Shown piece by piece: positions 1-8,032 of a stretch of DNA of 64,000 nt. The notes below the pieces were generated by a model. It searched no databases, was not told the origin of the DNA, and saw nothing but the letters and a program-made list of their open reading frames with translations. The DNA is from Conexibacter sp. SYSU D00693 (GTDB taxonomy: Bacteria; Actinomycetota; Thermoleophilia; Solirubrobacterales; Solirubrobacteraceae). The translations under genes and the position numbers were made by a program. Position 1 is the stretch's first letter; each line of letters opens with the position of its first letter. Location of the stretch: contig NZ_CP070950.1 in the NCBI RefSeq assembly GCF_017084525.1, forward strand, positions 3,224,001 to 3,288,000, written 5' to 3'.

Positions 1-2340
1 CAGCAGCTCGTCCAGCGGCGAGGTCTGCAGGACCTCGCGCTGCGTGGCCGTCGCCGCCTGGAGGATCGCCGCGTTGATGCCCGGCAGGGCGTCGGCGACC
101 GACTGGCCGTCGGGACGCGCCATGAGCGCGCTGAGCTTGAGCAGCTCGAGGTAGCGGGTGACGCCGTGGGCGACGTCGAGGTCGGTGTCCAGGCGCAGCT
201 CGCCCAGGCGGGCACCGACCGAGCGCACCGAGCCGAGCAGCTCGTCGCGCAGCCGCCCGAAGGTCGCGTGCAGCGCCTCGTCGGGGCCGAAGAGCTCCTC
301 CTCGCGCGCCTCCCACGCCAGGCCGAGCGCCCCGCGCGCCTCCTCGCAGAACGGCGACGGCGGTTGGGGCGCGCCGCTGTCCGAGCGCTCGGCGTAGGTC
401 AGCGTCAACGTCCTGCGCGCGCGGGTCATCGCGACGTGCAGCAGCCGGCGCATGGCGGCGACGTGCGCGCCGTGCGTGCCCGCCTCGCGGGCCTCGGCGC
501 TCAGCAGCTCGTCGGGCACGGGCTCGACCAGCCGCCGCCGGGCCCCCGGCATCCGCGACGCCTGGAGGCCGAGGACGAAGACGTGGTCGAGCTCGCGGCC
601 CTTCGCCGCGCCCATCGACAGCACCTGGACCGCCTGCGCGCGCACGCCGTCCTCGGTGCCCTCCTCGTCCTCGTGCCCGCCGGCCTCGGCGACCGCGGCG
701 AGCCAGCGGCCCAGGTCGCGTGGCGTGGCCTGCGGGTCGCGCCGCGCGTAGCGCTCGGCCAGCTCGCCGAGCTTGGCCAGCGCGACGAGCCGCTCGACGA
801 CGTCGGCCTGGGCGGCGAACAGCTGGCGCCGGCGCAGCCCGAGGCGGTCGACGAGCCGGTGCACGAAGAGGTCGGGCCGCTCGGTGTCGAGGCCGGCCGC
901 GAAGGACCGGTGGAGCTTGAGGAAGCCGAGGATCCGCTCGCGCGCGGCGGGGTCGATCTGCGGCGACTCGGTCGCGGCCGCGAGGGCGCTGACCATGTCG
1001 AGCTTGCGCCGCCGCGCGATCTGCACGCAGCGCGCGATGTCCGCGGAGCGCAGCTCGACCGGGGGCCGTGCGAGGGCGCGGACCGCGGCGCCGGCGTCGT
1101 TGGGGTCGCCGAGGAGGCGCAGCCACGCCAGCACGTCGCGGACCTCGGCCTGGGCGAACAGCGCGGCCGCGCCGACGAGCCGGTGGGGCACCGCGCGCTC
1201 GTCGAGGGCGACCGCCACGGCACGCCCCTCGTGGCGGACGCTGCGCACGAGGACGCCGATGCGCGCCGGGTCGGCGCCGTCGCGCACGAGCCGCTCGACC
1301 TGCGCCGCCACGGCCTGCGCCTGCGCGCGCTCGTTCGCGCAGCGCCAGAACGCCACGGCGCTCGCGTCCTGCGGCGGACCTCCGCCGTCGACGGCGTCCG
1401 GGCCGGCGACGACCGTCGCCGCCGCCCGCGCTACCGCGGGCGGGCACCGCAGCGACCCCGGCAGCCGCAGCTCCTCCAACCCGCCGAAGCGGTCGGCCAG
1501 CGTGCGCAGGTTGGACCGCGGGGCCCCCTGGGGGCGCAGGACGGCCTGGTCGGGGTCGGCCGCGGCGAGGAGGTCGCCGTGCTCGGCGGCCAGCAGCGCG
1601 ACGACGCGGCACTGCGCCGGCGTGAGGTCCTGCAGCTCGTCGACCAGGACGTGGCGCCAGCGGGCCGCCACCCGCGCGCGCACGTGCGGGCGCCCGCGCA
1701 GGAGCGCCTCCGTGCGCAGCACGAGGTCGCCGAGGTCCAGCGCCCCAGCCTGGGCCAGCATCGCGTCGTGCGCGGCGTGCAGCGCCGCGAACTCGCGCTC
1801 GCGCACCGCCCGCGGGTCGTCGTCGGGCAGCGCCGCCGCCCAGCGTCCGACGTCGGCCGCGGTGATGCCCTCCTCCTTGAGCCGGTCGATCCGCGCGAGG
1901 ACGCCGCCGAGCATGGCCGCCGGCGAGCCGCGGAAGTCGTGCGCGCGCAGCGTCAGCTCGTCGAGGCGGTCGAGGAGCATCGCCAGGCGGTCGGCGTGCG
2001 TGGCCGTGACGGTGAACGGGTCCAGGCCCGCCTCGAGGGCCTCGTCGTGGAGGATCCGCGCGCAGGCGTCGTGCACCCCGAGCACCGGCAGCTCCTCGAA
2101 GGGCCGGTCGCCGAGCGCGAGCTCGACGTCGGTGCGCGTCGCGTCGGCCTGCGGACCGCCGAGGCAGACCAGGAGGACCGACTCGGGCGCGACCCCGCGC
2201 ACCTCGACCAGGTGGGCGAAGCGCGCGACCAGGGTCGCCGTCTTGCCCGAGCCGGCGGGACCGAGGAGGAGCAGCGGGCCGCCGCGGTGCTCCGCGGCAC
2301 GCGCCTGCTCGCGCGTGAGTCCGCGGGACGCATCGGGCAC
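1..2340 (-). CDS. UvrD/Rep-family ATP-dependent DNA helicase (C-terminus cut by window edge)
   Basis: Superfamily 1A helicase, expected to unwind DNA with ATP in repair or recombination. About 780 residues are visible. The N-terminus has a Walker A motif (GPAGSGKT, roughly residues 28-35), a DELQDLTPAQ Walker B/motif II, a motif III-like AAADPDQAV, and late helicase motifs including AMTRARRTL. The reading frame is still open at base 1, so the C-terminus is missing. The chosen start is GTG at 2340, because a TATCCT box lies 6 nt upstream and the divergent gene begins only 21 nt away. It could be a PcrA/UvrD paralogue; the exact subfamily is not assigned. Confidence 0.9.
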   Translation of the reverse strand, partial: MPDASRGLTREQARAAEHRGGPLLLLGPAGSGKTATLVARFAHLVEVRGVAPESVLLVCLGGPQADATRTDVELALGDRPFEELPVLGVHDACARILHDEALEAGLDPFTVTATHADRLAMLLDRLDELTLRAHDFRGSPAAMLGGVLARIDRLKEEGITAADVGRWAAALPDDDPRAVREREFAALHAAHDAMLAQAGALDLGDLVLRTEALLRGRPHVRARVAARWRHVLVDELQDLTPAQCRVVALLAAEHGDLLAAADPDQAVLRPQGAPRSNLRTLADRFGGLEELRLPGSLRCPPAVARAAATVVAGPDAVDGGGPPQDASAVAFWRCANERAQAQAVAAQVERLVRDGADPARIGVLVRSVRHEGRAVAVALDERAVPHRLVGAAALFAQAEVRDVLAWLRLLGDPNDAGAAVRALARPPVELRSADIARCVQIARRRKLDMVSALAAATESPQIDPAARERILGFLKLHRSFAAGLDTERPDLFVHRLVDRLGLRRRQLFAAQADVVERLVALAKLGELAERYARRDPQATPRDLGRWLAAVAEAGGHEDEEGTEDGVRAQAVQVLSMGAAKGRELDHVFVLGLQASRMPGARRRLVEPVPDELLSAEAREAGTHGAHVAAMRRLLHVAMTRARRTLTLTYAERSDSGAPQPPSPFCEEARGALGLAWEAREEELFGPDEALHATFGRLRDELLGSVRSVGARLGELRLDTDLDVAHGVTRYLELLKLSALMARPDGQSVADALPGINAAILQAATATQREVLQTSPLDELL

Positions 2341-2345
2341 CCGCC

Positions 2346-2352
2346 TAGGATA
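2346..2352. promoter_or_regulatory. Shared bidirectional -10 box, helicase / inositol-phosphatase promoters
   Basis: The heptamer TAGGATA reads TAGGAT on the plus strand, 9 nt before ATG 2361. It reads TATCCT on the minus strand, 6 nt before GTG 2340. Neither start has a Shine-Dalgarno sequence. One AT-rich patch therefore seems to serve two divergent leaderless promoters. Confidence 0.55.
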
Positions 2353-2360
2353 TGCCGCGC

Positions 2361-3203
2361 ATGGAGAGCGCTCATCCGGCCCTGGCCCACGACTGGCTCG
2401 CCGCCTGCCGGGCCGCGGGGGAGGGGCTCAAGGAGGTCATGCGCCAGCACCCGACCACGGGCGACCGGCTGGTCGAGACGGGCGAGACCGGCGGCGGGGG
2501 CGACCGGACCCTGGTCATCGACCAGCTCGCCGAGGACCACGTCTTCTCCGAGCTCGAGCGCCTCCACGACGCCGGGGCGCGCTTCACGGCGGTCAGCGAG
2601 GAGCGCGGCCGCGTGGACTTCGGCGACGACGGCGTGCTCGTGGTCGTCGACCCGATCGACGGCTCGATGAACGCCAAGCGCGGCCTGACCCACCACGCGC
2701 TGTCCATCGCCGTCGCGGACGGGCCGACGATGGCCGACGTCGCGTTCGCCTACGTCCTGGACCTCGGGCCGGAGGAGGAGTGGACCGCGCGGCGCGGCGC
2801 GGGGGCCTTCCTCGACGGCGTGCGCCTCCACCCGCCGCCCGAGCGCCGCAACGAGGAGGGCAAGCTCGAGCTGGTGGCCGTCGAGTCGGCCGACCCGCGC
2901 TGGCTGGCGCGCAGCTCCGAGGGGCTGCAGCAGGCGACGCACCGGCTGCGCGCGATCGGCGCCATGGCGATCTCGCTGTCGCAGGTCGCCGCCACCCGCG
3001 TCGACGGCATGTGCTCGCTGTGGCGCTGTCGCGCGGTCGACGTCGCCGCCGCGCAGCTCGTTGTCCGCGAGAGCGGCGGCTGCGTGCAGTTCGTCGGCGC
3101 GCCGTCCGCGCTCGACGCGCCGCTGGACCTCGAACCGCACTTCCCCGTCGTCGGCGCGCGGACGCCCGAGGCGCTCGAGCAGCTGGCCGCCGTGGTCGCG
3201 TGA
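2361..3203 (+). CDS. Inositol monophosphatase-family phosphatase
   Basis: Mg-dependent sugar/inositol phosphate phosphatase fold (FBPase/IMPase/CysQ superfamily), 280 residues. It shows the metal-binding EER near residue 80, DPIDGS at about residue 97 (usual form DPIDGT) and the late WRCRAVDVAAAQL segment carrying the third metal Asp. The substrate cannot be read from sequence; myo-inositol-1-phosphate, fructose-1,6-bisphosphate or PAP are all possible. An in-frame ATG at 2352 exists, but it lies next to the -10 box, so 2361 is preferred. The stop overlaps the next gene's GTG start (GTGA), so the two are probably co-translated. Confidence 0.85.
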   Translation: MESAHPALAHDWLAACRAAGEGLKEVMRQHPTTGDRLVETGETGGGGDRTLVIDQLAEDHVFSELERLHDAGARFTAVSEERGRVDFGDDGVLVVVDPIDGSMNAKRGLTHHALSIAVADGPTMADVAFAYVLDLGPEEEWTARRGAGAFLDGVRLHPPPERRNEEGKLELVAVESADPRWLARSSEGLQQATHRLRAIGAMAISLSQVAATRVDGMCSLWRCRAVDVAAAQLVVRESGGCVQFVGAPSALDAPLDLEPHFPVVGARTPEALEQLAAVVA

Positions 3204-4201
3204 TCGACTGGGGGCTCGCCCGCACCGTCGCCCTCACCGCCGCGGGCGGCGACGGCCTGCGCGAGCTGCCCCCGGTCGACCTCGTCGGCGTGGCCGACGA
3301 CGCACTGCCGCGCATCCGCGCCCGCGCGCGGCTCGAGGACGGCGACGTGCCGCCCTTCGAGTGGGTCGGTCGCGCCGCCTGGGTGGACGCGAACCTCGCG
3401 GCCATGGAGGCGGTCCTCGGGCCCGTGCTCGAGGCGGCGCCCCCGCCGCCGGCCGCGGTGCGCGCCGCCGCGGGCGTCGTCCTCGGCGCGGAGGTCGGCG
3501 CGCTGCTCGGCCTGCTCGGCCGCCGCGTCCTGGGCCAGTACGACCTGCGCCTGGACGCCGCGGACCTGACGCCGCCGCGGCTGCTGCTCGTCGGCCCCAA
3601 CCTCCTCGAGGCCGCCGACGGCCTGGAGGTCGATCGTGCCGCGCTGGTGCGCTGGGTCGCCGTCCACGAGCTCACGCACGCCGTGCAGTTCGGCGGCGCG
3701 CCGTGGCTGCGCGGCTGGCTGGCCGAGCGCGTCAGCTCGCTCGTCTCGACCGTCGAGCTCAAGCCCGACCCGCGGGCCCTGCTGCGCCTCGACGTCCTCG
3801 GCCTGGTCGAGCGCGTGCGCGAGCACGGACCGGCGGGGCTGCTGCTGGGGACGACGCGCGGCGCCGCGCTCGACGAGCTGCAGGCGGCGATGAGCCTCGT
3901 CGAGGGCCACGCCGAGTGGGTGATGGACACGGTGGGCGAGGAGCTGCTGGGTGACGTCGGCCCGCTGCGCGACGCCCTGGAGGAGCGCCGCGACGCGCGG
4001 CCGGTCCTGCTGCGCGTCCTCGACTCGCTGCTGGGCTTCGACCTCAAGCTGCGCCAGTACCGTCAGGGTCGCGCGTTCTGCGACGCGGTGGTCGAGCAGG
4101 CCGGCGAGGCCGCCCTCGCGACCGCGTGGAGCGGCCCCGAGGCCCTGCCGCGACCGGCCGAGCTGGCCGACGCGGGCGCCTGGCTCGCGCGCACCGCCTG
4201 A
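3200..4201 (+). CDS. Zinc-dependent metalloprotease-like protein (DUF2342 / F420-associated family)
   Basis: 333-residue protein with the zincin signature HELTH at residues 156-160 and a downstream EGHAEWVMD segment that probably supplies the third ligand. Sequence style and length match the actinobacterial family annotated as 'zinc-dependent metalloprotease' or 'coenzyme F420 biosynthesis associated' (DUF2342). No substrate is known for that family. The GTG start overlaps the TGA of the phosphatase gene, indicating translational coupling. No signal peptide is seen, so it is probably cytoplasmic. Confidence 0.8.
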   Translation: MIDWGLARTVALTAAGGDGLRELPPVDLVGVADDALPRIRARARLEDGDVPPFEWVGRAAWVDANLAAMEAVLGPVLEAAPPPPAAVRAAAGVVLGAEVGALLGLLGRRVLGQYDLRLDAADLTPPRLLLVGPNLLEAADGLEVDRAALVRWVAVHELTHAVQFGGAPWLRGWLAERVSSLVSTVELKPDPRALLRLDVLGLVERVREHGPAGLLLGTTRGAALDELQAAMSLVEGHAEWVMDTVGEELLGDVGPLRDALEERRDARPVLLRVLDSLLGFDLKLRQYRQGRAFCDAVVEQAGEAALATAWSGPEALPRPAELADAGAWLARTA

Positions 4202-4274
4202 GCCACGACGTCCCCGCTCCGGGGCCGGTTCGGCGCGGTCGTTCGCCCCCGATGTAACGGTCGCGGGCGGGCGG

Positions 4275-4302
4275 TTTACAAACATGTGTTCGCTGGTACG
4301 CT
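4275..4302 (+). promoter_or_regulatory. Sigma-70-type promoter of the histone-like gene
   Basis: TTTACA at 4275-4280 and TACGCT at 4297-4302 are separated by 16 nt. The expected transcript has a leader of about 50 nt with a purine-rich GAGGGG at 4340-4345 ahead of ATG 4358. This local stretch is AT-rich compared with its surroundings. Confidence 0.5.
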
Positions 4303-4357
4303 CCTAGTGGACTTAGACGTAACTTGCTTACAAGCGACCGAGGGGACCCCACCCACC

Positions 4358-5080
4358 ATGGCCGACACACCCGCCACCTCCACCACCACCGAGACCGTCG
4401 CCGACACGGCGAAGACCGCGGCGACGAAGACGCCGGCGACCAACCGCCGCAAGGCCGCGGCGACCAAGCGCTCGACGACCGCCAAGAAGGCGACCACGAC
4501 GCGCCGCACGGCCGCCGCGAAGTCGAACACGAAGACCGCCGCCAAGTCCGCCAAGCGCACGACGGCCCGCAAGACCGCCCCGGCTCGAGCGGAGGTCAAG
4601 ACGACCGCCGAGCAGGTCCAGGACGTCGCCACGACCGTCGTCCTCGTGCCGGTCGGCGCCGCCCTGATCGCCCGTGAGCGCGTCGAGGGCGCCGTCGCCG
4701 AGCTCCGCTCGTCCTTCGGCACCCGCGCCTCGGCCGAGAAGGAGATCCAGACCCAGCTGCGCCGCTTCGAGCGCCGCGGCACGACCGCGCGCAACCAGCT
4801 CGAGCGCGACGTCAAGCGCAACCGCACGAAGCTCGAGCGCGAGCTGCGCCAGCGCCGCACCCGCGTCGAGCGCACGATCAAGCAGAACCGCACGAAGGCC
4901 GAGCGCGAGCTCAAGGCGCTGCGCCGCGACGTCGAGAAGCAGGTCCGCGTGTACCGCAAGGACCTCGACGCCCGCGTCGACTTCGTGACCGCCCGCATCG
5001 AGAACCTCGCCCAGACCGGCCTGACCGCCGGCTCGGGCGTCGCGAAGCAGCTCTCCGAGCGCGTCGCGGCCCTCTCGTAG
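4358..5080 (+). CDS. Basic histone-H1-like protein with hendecad coiled coil
   Basis: 240 residues in three parts. Residues 1 to about 80 are a Lys/Ala/Thr tail with AAK/TTAKKA-type repeats, like histone H1 or the tails of actinobacterial HU/HupB. A short apolar stretch (VATTVVLVPVGAALIA) follows. Then comes a run of six consecutive 11-residue units, each beginning with Arg (e.g. RTKLERELRQR, RTRVERTIKQN, RTKAERELKAL). Eleven-residue periodicity is the signature of a hendecad coiled coil. The tail suggests DNA or polyanion binding and the coil suggests a rod. A nucleoid-structuring or envelope-tethering role is inference. It is a monocistronic gene followed by a strong hairpin. Confidence 0.7.
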   Translation: MADTPATSTTTETVADTAKTAATKTPATNRRKAAATKRSTTAKKATTTRRTAAAKSNTKTAAKSAKRTTARKTAPARAEVKTTAEQVQDVATTVVLVPVGAALIARERVEGAVAELRSSFGTRASAEKEIQTQLRRFERRGTTARNQLERDVKRNRTKLERELRQRRTRVERTIKQNRTKAERELKALRRDVEKQVRVYRKDLDARVDFVTARIENLAQTGLTAGSGVAKQLSERVAALS

Positions 5081-5107
5081 CGCCCGCTCCCACCCCATGC
5101 CGTGCGC

Positions 5108-5135
5108 GACGGCCCGCCTCCCTCGGCGGGCCGTC
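5108..5135 (+). terminator. Hairpin terminator after the histone-like gene
   Basis: Perfect 11-bp stem (5108-5118 with 5125-5135) around a 6-nt loop, 28 nt after the stop codon. There is no U-tract, as is usual in GC-rich actinobacteria. Confidence 0.75.
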
Positions 5136-5173
5136 GTCGTGCTCGGCCGATCCGTTGCCACAATGGAGGGCAC

Positions 5174-6316
5174 ATGCCCACCCGTGAGGAAGTCCTCGAG
5201 GCCCTGAAGGCCGTCATCGACCCCGAGCTGCGCCAGGACATCGTGACCCTGGGCATGGTCCGTTCGGTGGAGGTCGGCGCCGACCGCGTCGATGTCGTGG
5301 TGTCGCTCACCACGGCCGGCTGCCCCATCCGCAGCCACTTCCAGACGGCGGTCGTCAACGCCGTCAAGGGCCTGGGCGTCGCCCAGGTGGGCGTGAGCTT
5401 CGACGTCCTGGACGCGAGCGAGAAGCAGGCGCTGCAGCGCAAGCTCGGTCGCGGCCAGCTGCCCGAGGGCGCGCTGGCCCAGGTGCAGCACGTCGTCTGC
5501 GTCGGCTCGGGCAAGGGCGGCGTCGGCAAGTCGACCGTCACGGCCAACCTCGCCACCGCGCTCGCGGCCGAGGGCAAGAAGGTCGGCGTCCTGGACGCCG
5601 ACGTCTGGGGCTACTCGATCCCGCGGATGCTCGGCCTCGGCGGCCAGCGCCCGCCGGTGTCCTCGACGCGCAAGATCATCCCGCTCGAGGCCCACGGCGT
5701 GAAGGTCATGTCCATCGGCTTCTTCGTCGAGGAGGACGCGGCCGTCGTCTGGCGCGGCCCGATGCTCCACAAGGCGCTCACCCAGTTCCTCGAGGACGTC
5801 GACTGGGGCGAGCTCGACGTGCTCCTCGTCGACCTGCCGCCCGGCACCGGCGACGTGTCGATGACGCTGAGCCAGCTGCTGCCCGACGCGCGCTTCCTGC
5901 TCGTCACCACGCCGCAGCCGACCGCCCAGCGCGTCGCGCGCCGGGCCGCCGAGATGGCCCACAAGGTCTCGCTCGAGATCGCGGGCGTCGTCGAGAACAT
6001 GAGCGGCTTCGTCACCCCGTCGGGCGAGCGCTTCCAGATCTTCGGCGAGGGCGGCGGGCAGGAGCTCGCCGACGAGCTCGACGCCCCGCTGCTGGGCAAG
6101 GTCCCGCTGACCATGCCGCTGCGCGAGCAGGCCGACATCGGGACGCCGCTGACGATCCAGGACCCGGACGACCCCGCCGCCCAGGCGCTGCGCCACACGG
6201 CGCGCGGCCTGCTCGCGGCGCTGCCGTTCGACCTGCCGATCCTGGCGATCAGCCAGGTGGAGCCGGTCGCCGCAGGCCCTGCCCCCACGGGCATGAGCCT
6301 GCCGATGGCCGGCTAG
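5174..6316 (+). CDS. mrp: Mrp/ApbC-type iron-sulfur carrier P-loop ATPase
   Basis: 380 residues. The N-terminal 90 residues are a MIP18/DUF59 domain with the GCPI motif. Then follows a deviant Walker A (SGKGGVGKST, around residues 111-120), DADVWGYS, and DLPPGTGD. Family members hold and transfer Fe-S clusters to apo-proteins and hydrolyse ATP. Here the CxxC pair of some homologues is not evident in the C-terminal part. The start is ATG 5174, decided by GGAGGG 4-9 nt upstream. A single-gene unit; its convergent neighbours are an Fe-S ferredoxin and a carbonic anhydrase. Confidence 0.92.
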   Translation: MPTREEVLEALKAVIDPELRQDIVTLGMVRSVEVGADRVDVVVSLTTAGCPIRSHFQTAVVNAVKGLGVAQVGVSFDVLDASEKQALQRKLGRGQLPEGALAQVQHVVCVGSGKGGVGKSTVTANLATALAAEGKKVGVLDADVWGYSIPRMLGLGGQRPPVSSTRKIIPLEAHGVKVMSIGFFVEEDAAVVWRGPMLHKALTQFLEDVDWGELDVLLVDLPPGTGDVSMTLSQLLPDARFLLVTTPQPTAQRVARRAAEMAHKVSLEIAGVVENMSGFVTPSGERFQIFGEGGGQELADELDAPLLGKVPLTMPLREQADIGTPLTIQDPDDPAAQALRHTARGLLAALPFDLPILAISQVEPVAAGPAPTGMSLPMAG

Positions 6317-6341
6317 CGCGCCGGCCCGGCCGGACGAGGAG

Positions 6342-6848
6342 CTAGGCGGCGGGCTCGACCCGCCGCAGCTCCAGCGTGTCCACGTCGAAGATGTAGCCCG
6401 TGACCTTGTCCTTGTGCAGGAGGAACGGGCTGGCCTGGATGCGGTTCATGGAGTGCCGCACGTCGTCCTCGAGGTCGACGAAGGCCTCCACCGCCCAGGT
6501 GGGCTTGAAGCCCGTCTCCTGACGCAGCTCCTCGCGGAACGTGTCCTCGGAGAGCTTGAGCATCCCGCAGTCGGTGTGGTGCACGAGCACGATCTCCTCG
6601 GTCTTGAGGAGGCGCTGCGAGATGGCCAGCGAGCGGATCATGTCGTCGGTGACCACGCCGCCGGCGTTGCGCAGGACGTGCGCGTCGCCGGGGTTCAGGC
6701 CCAGGACCTTGAACACGTCCAGGCGCGAGTCCATGCACGCCACGACTGCCATGTGCAGCCGCGGCTCGATCGGGAGGTGCTGCCCCTGCTCGGAGATGGC
6801 TACTTCGCCTTGAAGTACTCGGCGTTGCGCGCCACGAAGCTCTGCCAC
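6342..6848 (-). CDS. Beta-class carbonic anhydrase (Rv1284-like)
   Basis: Zn enzyme interconverting CO2 and bicarbonate. It has the beta-class ligand and dyad set: CMDSR (Cys ligand, Asp-Arg dyad) and HHTDCGM (His and Cys ligands). Overall sequence closely resembles the short mycobacterial Rv1284 type. The start is uncertain. ATG 6752 would begin only six residues before the Cys ligand. The homologous N-terminus needs more, and the only upstream canonical codon nearby is GTG 6848, inside the ferredoxin gene, giving 168 residues. The gene is downstream of the ferredoxin in another frame and almost certainly co-transcribed with it. Confidence 0.85.
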   Translation of the reverse strand: MAELRGAQRRVLQGEVAISEQGQHLPIEPRLHMAVVACMDSRLDVFKVLGLNPGDAHVLRNAGGVVTDDMIRSLAISQRLLKTEEIVLVHHTDCGMLKLSEDTFREELRQETGFKPTWAVEAFVDLEDDVRHSMNRIQASPFLLHKDKVTGYIFDVDTLELRRVEPAA

Positions 6849-7063
6849 TCGTCCGGGACCTGGTCCTCGGCGAAGCACGCGTCCACGGGGCACGCCTCGA
6901 CGCACGCGTCGCAGTCGATGCACTCATCCGGGTCGATGTGGAGCATCTCGACCTGGTCGTAGTCCGGCTCGTCCGGGGTGGGGTGGATGCAGTCGACCGG
7001 GCAGACCTCGACGCACGAGTTGTCCTTGGTGCCGACGCAGGGCTCGGTGATGACGTAGGCCAT
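6800..7063 (-). CDS. fdxA: 7Fe (3Fe-4S/4Fe-4S) ferredoxin
   Basis: 87-residue electron carrier. Two cluster motifs are visible, CVEVCPVDCI preceded by an upstream Cys at residue 9, and CIDCDACVEACPVDAC. The spacing is that of the actinobacterial FdxA/FdxC 7Fe type. The C-terminal tail after the clusters is also family-typical. P450 systems and other oxidoreductases are plausible partners, but two P450 genes lie 5 kb away, not adjacent. A TAGGAT box sits 11 nt upstream of the ATG. Confidence 0.93.
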   Translation of the reverse strand: MAYVITEPCVGTKDNSCVEVCPVDCIHPTPDEPDYDQVEMLHIDPDECIDCDACVEACPVDACFAEDQVPDEWQSFVARNAEYFKAK

Positions 7064-7074
7064 GGGAGGTGGGG

Positions 7075-7080
7075 ATCCTA
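7075..7080 (-). promoter_or_regulatory. -10 box (TAGGAT) of the ferredoxin gene
   Basis: TAGGAT on the minus strand, 11 nt before ATG 7063, with no Shine-Dalgarno sequence between. Confidence 0.45.
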
Positions 7081-7112
7081 GTAGGCGGGGGCGGGGGAGC
7101 GGCCGGTCCGCG

Positions 7113-7118
7113 TAGGCT
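7113..7118 (+). promoter_or_regulatory. -10 box (TAGGCT), leaderless-type
   Basis: TAGGCT 8 nt before ATG 7127. There is no ribosome binding site between the box and the start. Confidence 0.5.
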
Positions 7119-7126
7119 GCCCGGCG

Positions 7127-8011
7127 ATGCTGCTCCTCACCGGCGCCACGGGCCTCGTCGGCTCGGCGCTCCTGAGCCGCCTCGTCGCTGCGGGGACCCC
7201 GGTGCGCTGCCTCGTCCGCGACCCCCGGCGCCTGGGGGCCGACCGGGTGCGCGTGCAGATCGCCCTCGGCGACCTCGCCGACCCGCCGTCCTTCCGCAAC
7301 GCGCTGCGCGGCGTCACGACCGTGGTGCACCTCGCGGCCGCCGCGCGCGACCAGCCGCGCGGGTCGATCGAGGAGCTCAACGGCATCGCGACCTGGCGGA
7401 TGGTCCAGGCCGCCGAGCGCGCCGGCGTGCAGCGCTTCGTGTTCCTCAGCGCGCTGGGCGCCAGCGCGCACAACCGCACCCGCTTCCACCGCGCCAAGGC
7501 GCTGGCGGAGGAGGCCGTCCGGTCGTCGTCGCTGCGCCACGACGTCCTCGCGCCGTCGGTCGTCTACACCCCCGGCGACCCGTACTCGACGCTCATCGGC
7601 CGCGTCGCGGCGGTCGCCCCGTTCGTGCCGATCAGCGGCAACGGCCGCGCGCGCTTCCAGCCCGTCTGGGCCGACGACGTCGCCGACTGCGTCCACGCCG
7701 TCCTGCGCGACGGCGACGGCGACGGCTCCCGCCGCCTCGAGCTCGCGGGTCCCGAGACGCTGAGCCACGCCGAGATCGTCCGGACGATCCTGCGCGGCGC
7801 CGGCCGCTCGCGCCCGCTCCTGCGCGTGCCGGTCCCGATCTCCTCCCGGGTGCTCCAGGCCGGCGAGGCGCTGCTGCGCTCGCGCGCGCTGGCCTCGTGG
7901 GACGAGGTCGAGCTGCTCGAGGTGTCGATGACGACGCCGACCGGGACCCGGGACGCCGAGGCGCTCGGGGTCCGGCCCCAGCGGATGGCGGCGGTGCTGG
8001 GGGTGGGGTGA
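7127..8011 (+). CDS. NAD(P)-binding protein, NDUFA9-like atypical SDR
   Basis: 294 residues with an N-terminal Rossmann nucleotide site (TGATGLVGSAL, residues 5-15). It follows the atypical SDR pattern of the complex I NDUFA9 / NmrA-like group: VVHLAAAARD, a FVFLSALGAS strand, then a proline-rich APSVVYTPGDP segment instead of a canonical YxxxK. The role is unknown; relatives act as NAD(P)H-binding accessory or epimerase-like proteins. The TGA stop lies inside a perfect 25-bp palindrome. Confidence 0.8.
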   Translation: MLLLTGATGLVGSALLSRLVAAGTPVRCLVRDPRRLGADRVRVQIALGDLADPPSFRNALRGVTTVVHLAAAARDQPRGSIEELNGIATWRMVQAAERAGVQRFVFLSALGASAHNRTRFHRAKALAEEAVRSSSLRHDVLAPSVVYTPGDPYSTLIGRVAAVAPFVPISGNGRARFQPVWADDVADCVHAVLRDGDGDGSRRLELAGPETLSHAEIVRTILRGAGRSRPLLRVPVPISSRVLQAGEALLRSRALASWDEVELLEVSMTTPTGTRDAEALGVRPQRMAAVLGVG

Positions 8012-8032
8012 AAGGTGCCAGGCACCTTTCAC
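8008..8032. repeat. Perfect 25-bp palindrome overlapping a stop codon
   Basis: Arm GTGAAAGGTGCC (8008-8019), central A, then its exact reverse complement (8021-8032). The TGA of the upstream gene is inside the left arm. The core GGTGCC-A-GGCACC looks like a dispersed REP-type palindrome. It could also act as a terminator for the gene it closes. Confidence 0.7.

Noticed and set aside
166-2670. Long plus-strand open frame opposite the UvrD-like helicase
   Set aside because: The plus-strand translation is Arg/Ala/Pro-rich with no recognisable domain. The minus strand contains Walker A, Walker B and other helicase motifs in one frame.
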